In this document: one piece after another, positions 32,781-41,626 of the stretch
How positions within the stretch are numbered: position 1 is the first letter of the stretch
Layout: every line of letters starts with the position of its first letter
NCBI GenBank assembly: GCA_022826005.1
Contig: JAJDVT010000011.1
Coordinates: 16,221 to 80,220 of the forward strand
Direction: 5' to 3'
Source of the DNA: Gemmatimonadota bacterium
GTDB lineage: Bacteria > Gemmatimonadota > Gemmatimonadetes > Longimicrobiales > Gaopeijiaceae
Length of the DNA: 64,000 bases
Notes under the pieces: model-generated
The model's database searches: none
Told to the model about the DNA's origin: nothing
What the model saw: only the letters and a program-made list of their open reading frames with translations
Made by a program: the position numbers and the translations under genes

Positions 32781-35765
32781 ATGAGACCACTTCTCGCCGC
32801 ACCGGCAGCCCGCGTCCTCGGGCTGCTTGGGCTCACCCTTGCACTGGCCGGAGTCGCCGACGCCCAGCAGGCGTCGCGCACCGAGCCGGTGACCGGCATT
32901 CGGGACAACGGCACGGGGTATCACGCCCTGGTCGGCGCCCGGGTGGTGACGGGGCCGGGCCAGGTCATCGAAAACGCCACGATCGTGATCCGCGACGGGC
33001 TCATCCAGCGGGTGGGCCGGGGCCAGGACGCGCCCGCCGGCGCCCGCGTCTGGGACATGACTGGACTCACGGTCTATCCGGGCTTCATCGACGCGCACGC
33101 AGATCTCGGGATGGACGCCGTGCCGGAAGGGGGCGACGTGGGGCCGACCCACTGGAATCCCCAGGTTCGGGCCTGGTTCAGCACCACCTCCAACCTGCAG
33201 GACGATGAGGGCCGCCGCTCGGCGCTGCGCTCGCAGGGTTTCGGCACGGCGCTCGCGGTTCCCAGGCAGGGGATCTTCCGCGGGACCGCCTCGGTGGTGA
33301 GCCTCGGTGAGGAGGGGGTCCGCGAGCGGGTGCTGCGGCCCGACATCGCGCAATCGGTCGGCTTCCAGCGCTCCTTCCAGCTCGGCGGATCCTACCCCAA
33401 CTCCGCCATGGGGGTGATCGCCCTCATGAAGCAGACGTGGATGGACACCGAGTGGCACAACCGGGCGTGGGACGTGTACCACACGAGCGGCCGCGCCTTC
33501 CTGCCGCCCGAGAGGAGCGAGGCGCTCGGGGCGCTGCAGGCCGCCGGCGAGGGCCGCCAGCCGGTTCTCTTCGAGGCGAACAGCGAGGAGGACTACCTGC
33601 GGGCCCACAAGCTGTCCACGGAGTTCGGGCTCGACCCGTGGTTCCGGGGCAGCGGCCTGGAATACCGCCTGATCGACGTGCTGCGCGGCCGCAATGAGCC
33701 CCTCATCATCCCGCTCGACTTTCCGGATGCGCCCGATGTGGGCACTCCGGCGGAGGCGCTCGACGCGTCGCTCGCCCAACTCCGCCACTGGTACCTGGCG
33801 CCGACCAGCCCGGCCCAGCTGGCCGAGGCCGGTGTCGCCTTCGCCATCACCGCGGACGGGCTCTCGTCGCTGAACGAGTTTCTGCCCAACCTGCGGGTCG
33901 CGGTGGCCCGCGGGCTGTCGGCGGACGACGCCCTGGCGGCGCTCACCACCACGCCGGCGTCCTGGCTCGGGATCGACCGCACGCACGGGACGATCGCCGA
34001 CGGCAAGGTCGCGAATCTCGTGGTCACCGAGGGCGACCTCTTCACCGAGGAGGCCACGGTCCGGGACGTGTGGGTGCAGGGGAGGGTGTACGGGATTACC
34101 CGCCCGACCCAGATCGATGTGCGCGGCAGCTGGGAGATCGCCTCGGAGGACGAGTGGGGATTCGATGCCATGCTCGTCCTGGAGGGAACGATGAACCGCC
34201 TGCGCGGCTACCTCGACGTGGCCAGCACCGGGCCCGACCTTCCGGGCGGCGCGCGGGTCGATCTCGTGTCGGCCACGGCGGTCGCGGAGACCGGCCGGAT
34301 CGACGCGCGCTTCGACGGCAACGCGCTCGGCTACCAGGGTACGGCGCTCCTCTCGGGTTCGATCCGGGGGGACGAGTTCTACGGCTGGGCGTCGCTTCCG
34401 AACGGCGCGGATCCGGCCTTCCAGGGCACCCGCGTCGAGCCCTTCGAGGGTTCGGAACGCAGCACGGCGGCGATGGAGGTCCCCGAGATCGACCTTCCGT
34501 TCATACGGCCGATGATGGACTACGGCCGGTCCTCCATGCCGGAGCAGCCGGCGGCGGTGGTCGTGCGCAACGCCACCGTGTGGACGCAGGGCGCGGATGG
34601 CCGCATGGAGAACGCCGACCTCCTGGTCGAGGCCGGGAAGGTGGTCGCGGTGGGGCAGGACCTCGCCGCTCCCCGGGGCGCGGTCGAGATCGACGCCACG
34701 GGCAAGCACGTGACGCCGGGCCTCATCGACCCGCACATCCACTCGGGCGTCAGCTCCGTGAACGAGAGCGGGTTCGCGATCGTCCCCGAGGTGCAGATGG
34801 GCGACGTGGTTACCCACAACAACATCTGGATGTACCGCCAGCTCGCCGGCGGGCTGACGAGCGCCCACATCAAGCACGGTTCCGCCAACCCGATCGGGGG
34901 CGAGAACGTGATCGTGAAGATGCGCTGGGGCGGGCTGCCCGAGGACCTGAAGCTCGAGAATTCGCCGCGCACGGTGAAGTTCGCGCTCGGCGAGAACCCG
35001 AAGCGGCGTCAGGGCCGGTATCCCGACACGCGCATGGGGACGCAGGAAATCATCCGCGACCACTTCATGGCCGCCCGCGACTACGAGCGCGAGTGGCAGC
35101 GCTGGGAGGAGAACGGGGAGGGGATCCCGCCGCGCCGCGACCTGCGCATGGAGGCGATCCTCGACATTCTGGGGCAGGAGCTCCTGATCTCGTCGCACGG
35201 CTACCGCGCGGACGAGTTCCTCGCGCTGGTGAGGCTCGCCGAGGAATTCGGCTTCCGGGTGCAGACGCTGCAGCACGGGGTCGAAGCGTACAAGATCGCC
35301 CCCGAGCTTGCCGAGTCGGACGTCGCGGCGGTGGTGTGGAGCGACTGGGGCGCCTTCAAGCTGGAGGCCTACGACGCCACCGCGTACAACGCCCGCATCC
35401 TCATCGAGGCCGGGGTAACGACGTCGCTGCACTCCGACAACAGCCAGATCGCCAGCCGCATGAACTGGGAGGCGGGCAAGCTGCTCCGCACCGGACTGAC
35501 CGAGGAGCAGGCGCTCTCGACGGTGACCAACGGCGCGGCCAGGGCCATCGCCATCGACGACCGCGTGGGCTCGCTGGAGCCGGGGAAGGACGGCGACTTC
35601 GTAATCTGGAACGGCAATCCCCTGTCCCAGTTCACCCGCGCCGAGCAGACATGGGTCGACGGGCGGCGCTACTTCTCCCTGGAGGAGGACGCCGCCATGC
35701 GGGACCAGATAGAAAGCGAACGCAACCAGCTCATACAGGCCGTCCTCTCGGCCGGAGGGAGATAA
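32781..35765 (+). CDS. Exported tandem-domain amidohydrolase (994 aa)
   Basis: A signal peptide ends at 'GVADAQQ'. Two amidohydrolase-like modules follow. Module 1 (about 45-450) opens 'LVGARVVTGPGQVIENATIV' and has 'PGFIDAHADLGMD', so the usual HxH is HxD. It closes 'GTIADGKVANLVVTEGDLFT'. Module 2 (about 590-985) opens 'VVVRNATVWTQGADGRMENA', keeps a proper 'PGLIDPHIHSG', 'TLQHGVEAYK' and 'TSLHSDNSQI', and closes 'VGSLEPGKDGDFVIWNGNPL'. Only the second module looks capable of full metal binding. It is followed 6 bp later by a single-domain relative, so the two likely act together in the periplasm. The substrate is unknown. Confidence 0.85.
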   Translation: MRPLLAAPAARVLGLLGLTLALAGVADAQQASRTEPVTGIRDNGTGYHALVGARVVTGPGQVIENATIVIRDGLIQRVGRGQDAPAGARVWDMTGLTVYPGFIDAHADLGMDAVPEGGDVGPTHWNPQVRAWFSTTSNLQDDEGRRSALRSQGFGTALAVPRQGIFRGTASVVSLGEEGVRERVLRPDIAQSVGFQRSFQLGGSYPNSAMGVIALMKQTWMDTEWHNRAWDVYHTSGRAFLPPERSEALGALQAAGEGRQPVLFEANSEEDYLRAHKLSTEFGLDPWFRGSGLEYRLIDVLRGRNEPLIIPLDFPDAPDVGTPAEALDASLAQLRHWYLAPTSPAQLAEAGVAFAITADGLSSLNEFLPNLRVAVARGLSADDALAALTTTPASWLGIDRTHGTIADGKVANLVVTEGDLFTEEATVRDVWVQGRVYGITRPTQIDVRGSWEIASEDEWGFDAMLVLEGTMNRLRGYLDVASTGPDLPGGARVDLVSATAVAETGRIDARFDGNALGYQGTALLSGSIRGDEFYGWASLPNGADPAFQGTRVEPFEGSERSTAAMEVPEIDLPFIRPMMDYGRSSMPEQPAAVVVRNATVWTQGADGRMENADLLVEAGKVVAVGQDLAAPRGAVEIDATGKHVTPGLIDPHIHSGVSSVNESGFAIVPEVQMGDVVTHNNIWMYRQLAGGLTSAHIKHGSANPIGGENVIVKMRWGGLPEDLKLENSPRTVKFALGENPKRRQGRYPDTRMGTQEIIRDHFMAARDYEREWQRWEENGEGIPPRRDLRMEAILDILGQELLISSHGYRADEFLALVRLAEEFGFRVQTLQHGVEAYKIAPELAESDVAAVVWSDWGAFKLEAYDATAYNARILIEAGVTTSLHSDNSQIASRMNWEAGKLLRTGLTEEQALSTVTNGAARAIAIDDRVGSLEPGKDGDFVIWNGNPLSQFTRAEQTWVDGRRYFSLEEDAAMRDQIESERNQLIQAVLSAGGR

Positions 35766-35771
35766 CCGACA

Positions 35772-37166
35772 ATGACCAGGAAGAAGCGAGGAGCGATGAA
35801 CAGGATCCTGACCGGAGCCGGCGGCGCGGCCGCCGTCATGCTGGCCGTGGCCGCCGCCAACGCACTCACACCCTCCACCGCGGACGCCCAGGTACGCATG
35901 ACCGTACCCCCGCAGACCCAGGCCGTAGCGCTGCAGGGCGCGACGATCCACACGGTCACCCAGGGCGTGATCGAGAACGGCACGATCGTCTTCGAGAACG
36001 GGGTGATCACCGCCATCGGAACGGACGTTGCGATTCCGACGGGCGCCCGGGTGGTGGACGCCACGGGCAAGCACATCTATCCCGGCCTGATCGACGCCTA
36101 CAGCGCGGTCGGGATCGCCGAGATAGGCGCGGTCGATGTCTCCAACGACCTCAACGAGATCGGCGACTTCAACCCCAACGTGCACGCCGACGTCGCGGTC
36201 AACGCGGAGAGCCGGCACATCGGGACGACCCGTTCCGCGGGCGTGCTGGTGACGCTCACGACCCCGGGCGGAGGAATGGTCTCGGGGATGTCGTCGGCGA
36301 TGAACCTAGAGGGGTGGAGCTGGGAGGAGATGTCGATGGAGTCGGCGGCGGCCCTGAACGTGAACTGGCCCAACCCGCGTGGCGGCAGGTTCCGCGGATT
36401 CGGGGGCGGCAGGCCGCCCAACCTGCCCGAGGGGTTCGAGATGCCGCAAAGGCCGACCTATGAGGGGCAGGTGCAGGAGCTGAAGGACTTCTTCGCCGAG
36501 GCGCGCGCCTACCGCGACGCTCTTGCGGCCGGCGAGGAGGTGCTCAGCGACTCCCGCTACCTGGCGATGATTCCAGCTCTCAACGGGGATATCCCGGTGG
36601 TCGTTTCCGCTGAGAGCGCGGCCCAGATCAACGACGCCGTCACCTGGGGCCAGGAGGAGGGACTCCGGGTCGTGATCCGCGGCGGCCGCGACGCGATCCA
36701 CGTTGCCGACCGCCTGGTGGCCAACGACATCCCGGTCATCCTGACCTCCACGATGTCGGGGCCCAGCCGCCAGTACGAGGGGTACGACGGCGCCTACACG
36801 ATGCCCGCCCGGCTGCACGAAGCGGGAGTGCGCTTCGCCATCTCCGGCGGCTCCGGTTCGCTCTACTCGAACCGGCTGCCCTGGGAGGCGGGCGTGGCGG
36901 TGGCCTTCGGGCTGCCCGAGGAGGAGGCGCTCAAGGCGGTGACCATCAACGCGGCCGAGTTCATGGGGATCGACGACCGGGTCGGCTCACTGGAGCCCGG
37001 AAAGCAGGCCACCCTGCTCATCACCACGGGAACCCCGCTGGACATGACCAGCGAGATCGAACAGGCCTACATCCAGGGCCGCGAGCTCGACATGATGGAC
37101 ATCCAGAAGTTCTTCTTCGAGAAGTACATGACGAAGCTGATGCAGAGGCTGCGGGTGATCAGCTAG
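35772..37166 (+). CDS. Amidohydrolase-like exported protein lacking the HxH motif
   Basis: The protein has 464 residues with a signal peptide ending 'PSTADAQ'. It has the amidohydrolase scaffold: opening strand domain 'AVALQGATIHTVTQGVIENG', 'GKHIYPGLIDAYSAVG' and closing 'VGSLEPGKQATLLITTGTPL'. The metal HxH after PGLID is replaced by Ala-Tyr-Ser, so binuclear chemistry at the usual site is unlikely. A Gly/Arg-rich loop, 'RGGRFRGFGGGRPPNLPEGF', is inserted mid-domain. A second ATG at 35796 is possible. It is co-transcribed with the tandem-domain gene and may be a non-catalytic partner subunit or have a shifted active site. Confidence 0.8.
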   Translation: MTRKKRGAMNRILTGAGGAAAVMLAVAAANALTPSTADAQVRMTVPPQTQAVALQGATIHTVTQGVIENGTIVFENGVITAIGTDVAIPTGARVVDATGKHIYPGLIDAYSAVGIAEIGAVDVSNDLNEIGDFNPNVHADVAVNAESRHIGTTRSAGVLVTLTTPGGGMVSGMSSAMNLEGWSWEEMSMESAAALNVNWPNPRGGRFRGFGGGRPPNLPEGFEMPQRPTYEGQVQELKDFFAEARAYRDALAAGEEVLSDSRYLAMIPALNGDIPVVVSAESAAQINDAVTWGQEEGLRVVIRGGRDAIHVADRLVANDIPVILTSTMSGPSRQYEGYDGAYTMPARLHEAGVRFAISGGSGSLYSNRLPWEAGVAVAFGLPEEEALKAVTINAAEFMGIDDRVGSLEPGKQATLLITTGTPLDMTSEIEQAYIQGRELDMMDIQKFFFEKYMTKLMQRLRVIS

Positions 37167-37172
37167 CGGGGG

Positions 37173-37240
37173 TGCTCCCTCCTGGGAGCAGGCGGCGGTG
37201 GCGGTGGCTTCCCGGCCGGAGGCCCTCCGCCACCGCCGCC
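37173..37240. terminator. Strong bidirectional terminator between convergent genes
   Basis: There are two hairpins: TGCTCCC-tcct-GGGAGCA (37173-37190), then a perfect 14-bp stem GGCGGCGGTGGCGG / CCGCCACCGCCGCC (37191-37204 and 37227-37240) with a 22-nt GC-rich loop. It sits exactly between the ends of the amidohydrolase operon and the minus-strand cytochrome/propeller operon. Confidence 0.7.
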
Positions 37241-37244
37241 GCGT

Positions 37245-38261
37245 TCATCGCGGAAGCTCCCAGATCCTGACCTCCGGAAACAATACCGTATGCAACGTGG
37301 CGAGGCGCCCGTCCGACAGGAGAGCCACGGCCCGGGCGTGCTCGGGAAGCCGCCTCGAACCCAGGTAGGCACCGTCTGACACTCGGTAGAAGTCCAGGAC
37401 TCGTGCGTGACCCTCTTCGTCCCCGGTCTTCACGAGCACGATGGCCCGGGAACCATCGGCGGCCACCGACCCGGCAACCTCGGGCGCCTCGGGGTCGACC
37501 CTGGTTGCGCGGAGCGACCTGATTCCCTCCAGCCCCATCGCCTGCGGGTCAAGGGTTTCCGTAACCGTTTGCGGGAATGGGATCGAATCGATGCCGTCAA
37601 CCACCCGCGCCGAGCCCACGCCGTCATGGAATACGATTCGACTGGACCAGCGGAATACCTGCACGCCACCCCAGCTCCCGTCACCAGCGATGTAGGATTC
37701 GCAAGTCAGGTTCTGCTCGCAGGAGGTCAACGCGCGCGTCTCGTCCACGATGCGACTCTGGTCCGATACGGTCCACCAGGTTGTCCCTTCCTTCGCGGGG
37801 ACGCTCACCTCCACTCGAGCCAGGGCGTCGCGGGCTGGCAGCAGACGCCGGGTCCTCGCGACTTCCCGGCGCAGGAGGACCGTGGCCACGAACTCTCCCG
37901 ACTCGGCGTCGAACACGGTCACCCGGGGCTGCTCCCTGTCGAGGGCCAGCACCCGCCCGTCCGGGGTGACCTTGACATCCTCGATCACCGTGAACTCCCC
38001 GGGCCCCCGGCCGGACCGTCCCGCTCTCCAGCGCCGCGTGCCGTCGACATGGAATGCGCGAATGGTCGCGGCCTCGGCGATGAGAAACCCCCCACCCGGA
38101 TCGCTGATCAACCGCCAGGGATCGCCGAAAAGATCGCCATCCTGATCGGTGATCGTGGCGCTGAGAATCGGTTCCGCCAGCCAGCGACGCCGGACTTCCT
38201 GGGAATCGGCGGGTCGAGGCCACAGGGACAGGCCGGTCAACAGGAGAAGGCTGGTCCGCAT
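37245..38261 (-). CDS. Secreted beta-propeller protein (paralog H) in a cytochrome operon
   Basis: The protein has 338 residues with a signal peptide 'MRTSLLLLTGLSLWPRPADS'. Blades include 'RRWRAGRSGRGPGEFTVIED' (family signature) and 'TPDGRVLALDREQPRVTVFD'. It starts 5 bp after the stop of the five-heme cytochrome, so it is the third gene of that operon. A Cys pair, CEQNLTC, may form a disulfide. A role in docking or substrate recognition beside the cytochromes is inference. Confidence 0.8.
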   Translation of the reverse strand: MRTSLLLLTGLSLWPRPADSQEVRRRWLAEPILSATITDQDGDLFGDPWRLISDPGGGFLIAEAATIRAFHVDGTRRWRAGRSGRGPGEFTVIEDVKVTPDGRVLALDREQPRVTVFDAESGEFVATVLLRREVARTRRLLPARDALARVEVSVPAKEGTTWWTVSDQSRIVDETRALTSCEQNLTCESYIAGDGSWGGVQVFRWSSRIVFHDGVGSARVVDGIDSIPFPQTVTETLDPQAMGLEGIRSLRATRVDPEAPEVAGSVAADGSRAIVLVKTGDEEGHARVLDFYRVSDGAYLGSRRLPEHARAVALLSDGRLATLHTVLFPEVRIWELPR

Positions 38262-38266
38262 CCCCC

Positions 38267-40087
38267 CTAACCGGACCCCCCTACCGCCTCATCCGAAGCC
38301 AGCAGCAGCGCCGAAGACTCCGACATTTCCCGGTAGTATGCCACGAACCGCTGTGTCTCCGGTGCGTCGTACGCCGCCAGGTTCTCCGCCCAGCGGTACC
38401 CGATCGGCTGGAACCAGAGTTGGGCGACGATGGTGAAGGGCCCGGCCGCGGGATTCACCGCTACCGAGTAGCGCACCTGGTCGGAGCCGGCCGCGAAGTC
38501 GGGGTCCGAGGTGGCGGTGCCGATGGGGCGGACGCGGGCGTCGGCGCGGGCGGCGTCGAAGCCGTCCGGGAGGATGCGGTTGTCCTTTACCCAGCGTGCC
38601 GCGGACATGAGGCCAGTGGTGACGGTGCCGGATGCATCGACCATCACGCCCTGGTAGACCTGGACCTGGCCGGGTGAGTCGATGGTGGTGTGATGGGGCT
38701 CGTAGCCGGCGCCGTTCTCGTCGTGGTCGTCGCCGGTGACGCTGCCGTCGGGGTTGAGCGCGCCGGATTCGAAGATGAGGCGCCCGGCGGCATCGGTGAC
38801 GGCGACGCGCAGCCAGGCGCGCCGCGACGGGTAGGCGGTGGGGAACTTGTGGCCGGCCTGGTTGCGCACGGTGACGGTGGCGGTGAGGCGGCCGTCCTGC
38901 ACGACGGGGTCGCCGATCCCGATGGTGGCGGTCGCCGTGCGGAGGTGGTCGGCGGTGCGCTCGGCGGCGAGCTCCAGCTCCTGGGGGAGCGCGGTCACGC
39001 CGAGTTCGGCCCGGTAGCGGTTCAGCATCCTCAGCATGAAGAAGTTGCCGCCGCGGAAGACGTGCCGGGAGACCTCGGGGCGGGCCTGTCCGAGCACGCG
39101 CGTCACGGGGACGTCTTCGCCGACCTCGGGCATGTGGCAGTCCTGGCAGCTGTGCTCGCGCGGGCCGCCGTCGGCGTAGTCGCTCGCCTGCCACTCCAGG
39201 AACGGGGCCTGCTCGGGGAAGGGGGGCCCGGATCCGCCGGCTTGTACCGCATGGGTGATTACGGTGTGGCACGACGCGCACAGCCCGGACGATGTGACAT
39301 GCTCGCCCAGCGTGGGGCGGAAGCCGGTCGCCGAATGCATGATCCCGACGCCGCCCTCGTCGGGCTCGAAGGGGCCGAAGACCGGGCGGCCCTCGGGCGG
39401 CGTCTCAGGGGCGATCTCGAAGCGGGCCGTGAAGGTCGCCTCGGTGCCGAGGCCGTCCGGCTGGATCTGATGGCAGAGCGCGCAGGAGACGCCGTCGGCC
39501 GCCAGGGCCGCGTACGGTCCCTCGGCGTCGCCGACCGGCAGGTTCGCGAAGACCTGGCCGGAGCCGCCGTCCTGGATCGCGGCCACGGTGGCCATCGGCA
39601 TATGGCAGCGGGCGCACTCGCCTTCGATGGCGGCCGCCGCTTCGGGATGGTCCATGACTTCGCGCCGGACGGCCGCATGGAAGTACGGGTCGCGAGCGCT
39701 GTTCGCCATCATCGAGGCGCGCCAGTCGAAGCCGATCGAAACATCGGTGCCGTCCTCGGCGGCGACGCCCTTGTGGCAGGCGATGCAGCGGTCGGCGGTG
39801 TGGAAGTTGTCGGCGGGGTCGGCGGCGGCGGAAAGGACGGTCGCGTGGGGCGCGGCCTCGGCAGGGCGTAGAAGCTGCGCGAGGGGCGGGGTCTCCGCGG
39901 TCGCGTCCGCGGGCAACGTTCCCGCCATGGGGAGCGCTACCGAGGTCGTTACTGGGAGGCCTGCCGAGGGCGGCACCGAGGGCGCTACCGACGGCGCTCC
40001 CCCCGCGACCAGTGCACAGCCCGCCAGGCCGACACCGCACGCCGCGGTGAATCTCATCCCCACGAATGCCCGTCTCCTCTTCGACAT
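38267..40087 (-). CDS. Five-heme cytochrome c family lipoprotein
   Basis: The ATG at 40087 gives 606 residues; the longer track start is Arg-rich shadow. A lipobox-like VGLAGC (Cys24) suggests a lipid anchor. Five CxxCH heme motifs lie at about 101 (CIACH), 158 (CARCH), 202 (CALCH), 270 (CASCH) and 314 (CQDCH), all in the first half. The second half (350-606) is beta-rich, with 'TVTVRNQAGHKFPTAYPSRR', and has no heme site. The arrangement resembles multiheme c-type cytochromes of the c554/NrfB-like kind used in periplasmic or surface electron transfer. The start is 2 nt after the stop of the upstream cytochrome/barrel gene. Confidence 0.9.
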   Translation of the reverse strand: MSKRRRAFVGMRFTAACGVGLAGCALVAGGAPSVAPSVPPSAGLPVTTSVALPMAGTLPADATAETPPLAQLLRPAEAAPHATVLSAAADPADNFHTADRCIACHKGVAAEDGTDVSIGFDWRASMMANSARDPYFHAAVRREVMDHPEAAAAIEGECARCHMPMATVAAIQDGGSGQVFANLPVGDAEGPYAALAADGVSCALCHQIQPDGLGTEATFTARFEIAPETPPEGRPVFGPFEPDEGGVGIMHSATGFRPTLGEHVTSSGLCASCHTVITHAVQAGGSGPPFPEQAPFLEWQASDYADGGPREHSCQDCHMPEVGEDVPVTRVLGQARPEVSRHVFRGGNFFMLRMLNRYRAELGVTALPQELELAAERTADHLRTATATIGIGDPVVQDGRLTATVTVRNQAGHKFPTAYPSRRAWLRVAVTDAAGRLIFESGALNPDGSVTGDDHDENGAGYEPHHTTIDSPGQVQVYQGVMVDASGTVTTGLMSAARWVKDNRILPDGFDAARADARVRPIGTATSDPDFAAGSDQVRYSVAVNPAAGPFTIVAQLWFQPIGYRWAENLAAYDAPETQRFVAYYREMSESSALLLASDEAVGGSG

Positions 40088-40089
40088 CC

Positions 40090-41319
40090 TCACCACCCCT
40101 CGAAGAAGCCGCCGTCGAACCAGTCCAGCAGCACATAAGCGACCAGCCGCATCGGTCGCGCGTATTCGTTCGCGCCGCTCCCCACCGGCACGAGCACGCC
40201 GATGTTCCCCAGCACATGCTGCCGCGTGTTCAGCGCGACCTGCACCTGGGGAATGAGATCGAACTCCGTCTCCGCCCCCGATTCCAGGTGGTGCTTCGCT
40301 TGCACCTCCACCATCGGGGTCCAGGCCCGTCCCCACTCCCCCTCCGTGAAGGTCGCTCCCAGCACGAAGCGCCCGAACACCTCGTTGGCCGCGTCCTCGT
40401 AGAGCGGCGCTTCAACCCCCCCCTGGGCCTGGATGAAGGCGTCGTTGGGAAGGATCTGCCCGAACGACGCGTACGCCTCAAGCCTGTTGCCGGGCGCGCC
40501 CAGCCCCGCCTCCTCGTCGCCCGTGGCCACGAACACCTCGCCGCCGAGAGAGAAGATCGTGCCAGACGAGGAACTGTGGTACAGCGCGTGCTTCACGCCC
40601 AGCACGATGTCGCCCAGCCCGTGGCCCCCGCCCTCGGCCGCGGCACCGCCGTGGTCGTGATCGTGACCGTCCGATTCGGTGTGCGCTGCCCGCCACCCGT
40701 AGGGGATCACTACCTCGACCTGGCTGCGGGGACCGTAGCGCCGCTCGTAGACGTACGCCCCCATCGCGGCCCCGTCCCCCTCCAGATCCACTCCCGCCTC
40801 CACCACCCACTCGTCCTCCGGATACGCCTTCGTGGTGAGGAGCGGCCGCGGCAGGTTGAGCTCCCCGCGCGGCCAGTTGTCATCGGTGCACAGGCTGCGG
40901 ATGTAGCCCATCACGCGCTCGAGCTGCTCCGCGGTGAGCGCGCCGCGAAACGCCGGCATCATTTCGCTGAAGCCGCGCACCGGCCCGCCCTCGTGCGCCA
41001 CCGCGATCCAGTCCCCGTCGGGCTCGCGCGCGGCGAAGTCGCAGTCGGTGAAGTCAGGCATCTCCTCCTCGAAGGCCAGCAGGGAGGGCTCGACCCCGGT
41101 GCCGTCGAGGCCGTGGCAGTTGGCGCAGGAGTTGGCGTAGATGGCCTCGCCGGAAGCGTCGGCGAGGTCGGCGCCGTTGACGGCGTAGGGAAGCTGGGCG
41201 GATGAGGGGGCAGCGAAGCAGAGCTGCAGGGCCCCGAGCGCGAAGGCGCTCAACCGGAGGGACGAAACCGTCGAAACGACGGCCGGTATGAATTGGCCCG
41301 GCGCTGATCCCCTCATCAC
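40090..41319 (-). CDS. Cytochrome c domain fused to an outer-membrane-like barrel
   Basis: The protein has 409 residues with a signal peptide ending 'APSSAQL'. A single class I heme domain follows, with CANCH at 65-69 and a likely Met ligand in 'EMMPAFRGALT'. From about residue 155 the sequence changes to alternating amphipathic strands: 'EDEWVVEAGVDLEG', 'GDIVLGVKHALYHSSSSGTI', 'RPMRLVAYVLLDWFDGG'. It ends in an aromatic residue, as in outer-membrane barrels. A His-rich loop, 'HTESDGHDHDHGG', may bind metal. It is the first gene of an operon with a five-heme cytochrome and a propeller. A porin-cytochrome conduit is suggested but not proven. Confidence 0.75.
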   Translation of the reverse strand: MMRGSAPGQFIPAVVSTVSSLRLSAFALGALQLCFAAPSSAQLPYAVNGADLADASGEAIYANSCANCHGLDGTGVEPSLLAFEEEMPDFTDCDFAAREPDGDWIAVAHEGGPVRGFSEMMPAFRGALTAEQLERVMGYIRSLCTDDNWPRGELNLPRPLLTTKAYPEDEWVVEAGVDLEGDGAAMGAYVYERRYGPRSQVEVVIPYGWRAAHTESDGHDHDHGGAAAEGGGHGLGDIVLGVKHALYHSSSSGTIFSLGGEVFVATGDEEAGLGAPGNRLEAYASFGQILPNDAFIQAQGGVEAPLYEDAANEVFGRFVLGATFTEGEWGRAWTPMVEVQAKHHLESGAETEFDLIPQVQVALNTRQHVLGNIGVLVPVGSGANEYARPMRLVAYVLLDWFDGGFFEGW

Positions 41320-41387
41320 GCTCCCGGAATGGTTTCGGCTCAGCCCTTACCCGACCCGGGCGGGCCGGTACACGCCGGTATAGTACG

Positions 41388-41450
41388 TCAGATCTTGGAC
41401 CGCAGCCAGTCGAGGATGAAGCGCACGATGCGCTTGAGGATATTTGCCAT
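41388..41450 (-). CDS. Possible 20-aa cationic amphipathic peptide
   Basis: This micro-ORF is too short for the track. The minus strand reads ATG at 41450 through TGA at 41388, encoding a peptide ending 'LKRIVRFILDWLRSKI', with five Lys/Arg and one Asp, and hydrophobic residues spaced like an amphipathic helix. An SD-like AAGGGA lies about 10 nt upstream. The surrounding 41320-41626 gap has no other ORF or clear signal. Expression is unproven; it could be a membrane-active peptide or a chance ORF. Confidence 0.3.
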   Translation of the reverse strand: MANILKRIVRFILDWLRSKI

Positions 41451-41626
41451 GGGGTCCGTCCCTTCGGTTTCGGTTCTTCCAGGCGGGGCTCCGGGTTCCG
41501 GGCCCCATTTGAATTAATGGGCCTACGAGGGGCATCGCGTCAAAAGTTGCGGAGCGCCGGCCCGCAAATCCGCTGGCGCAACGCCGGGCGGACTCATGCC
41601 GACCACCGGCCTCGACTCTCCTGCTG

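Noticed and set aside
32766-36218. 1150-aa minus-strand ORF opposite the amidohydrolases
   Set aside because: Asp/Val/His-rich shadow of two clear plus-strand genes; no motif or export signal.
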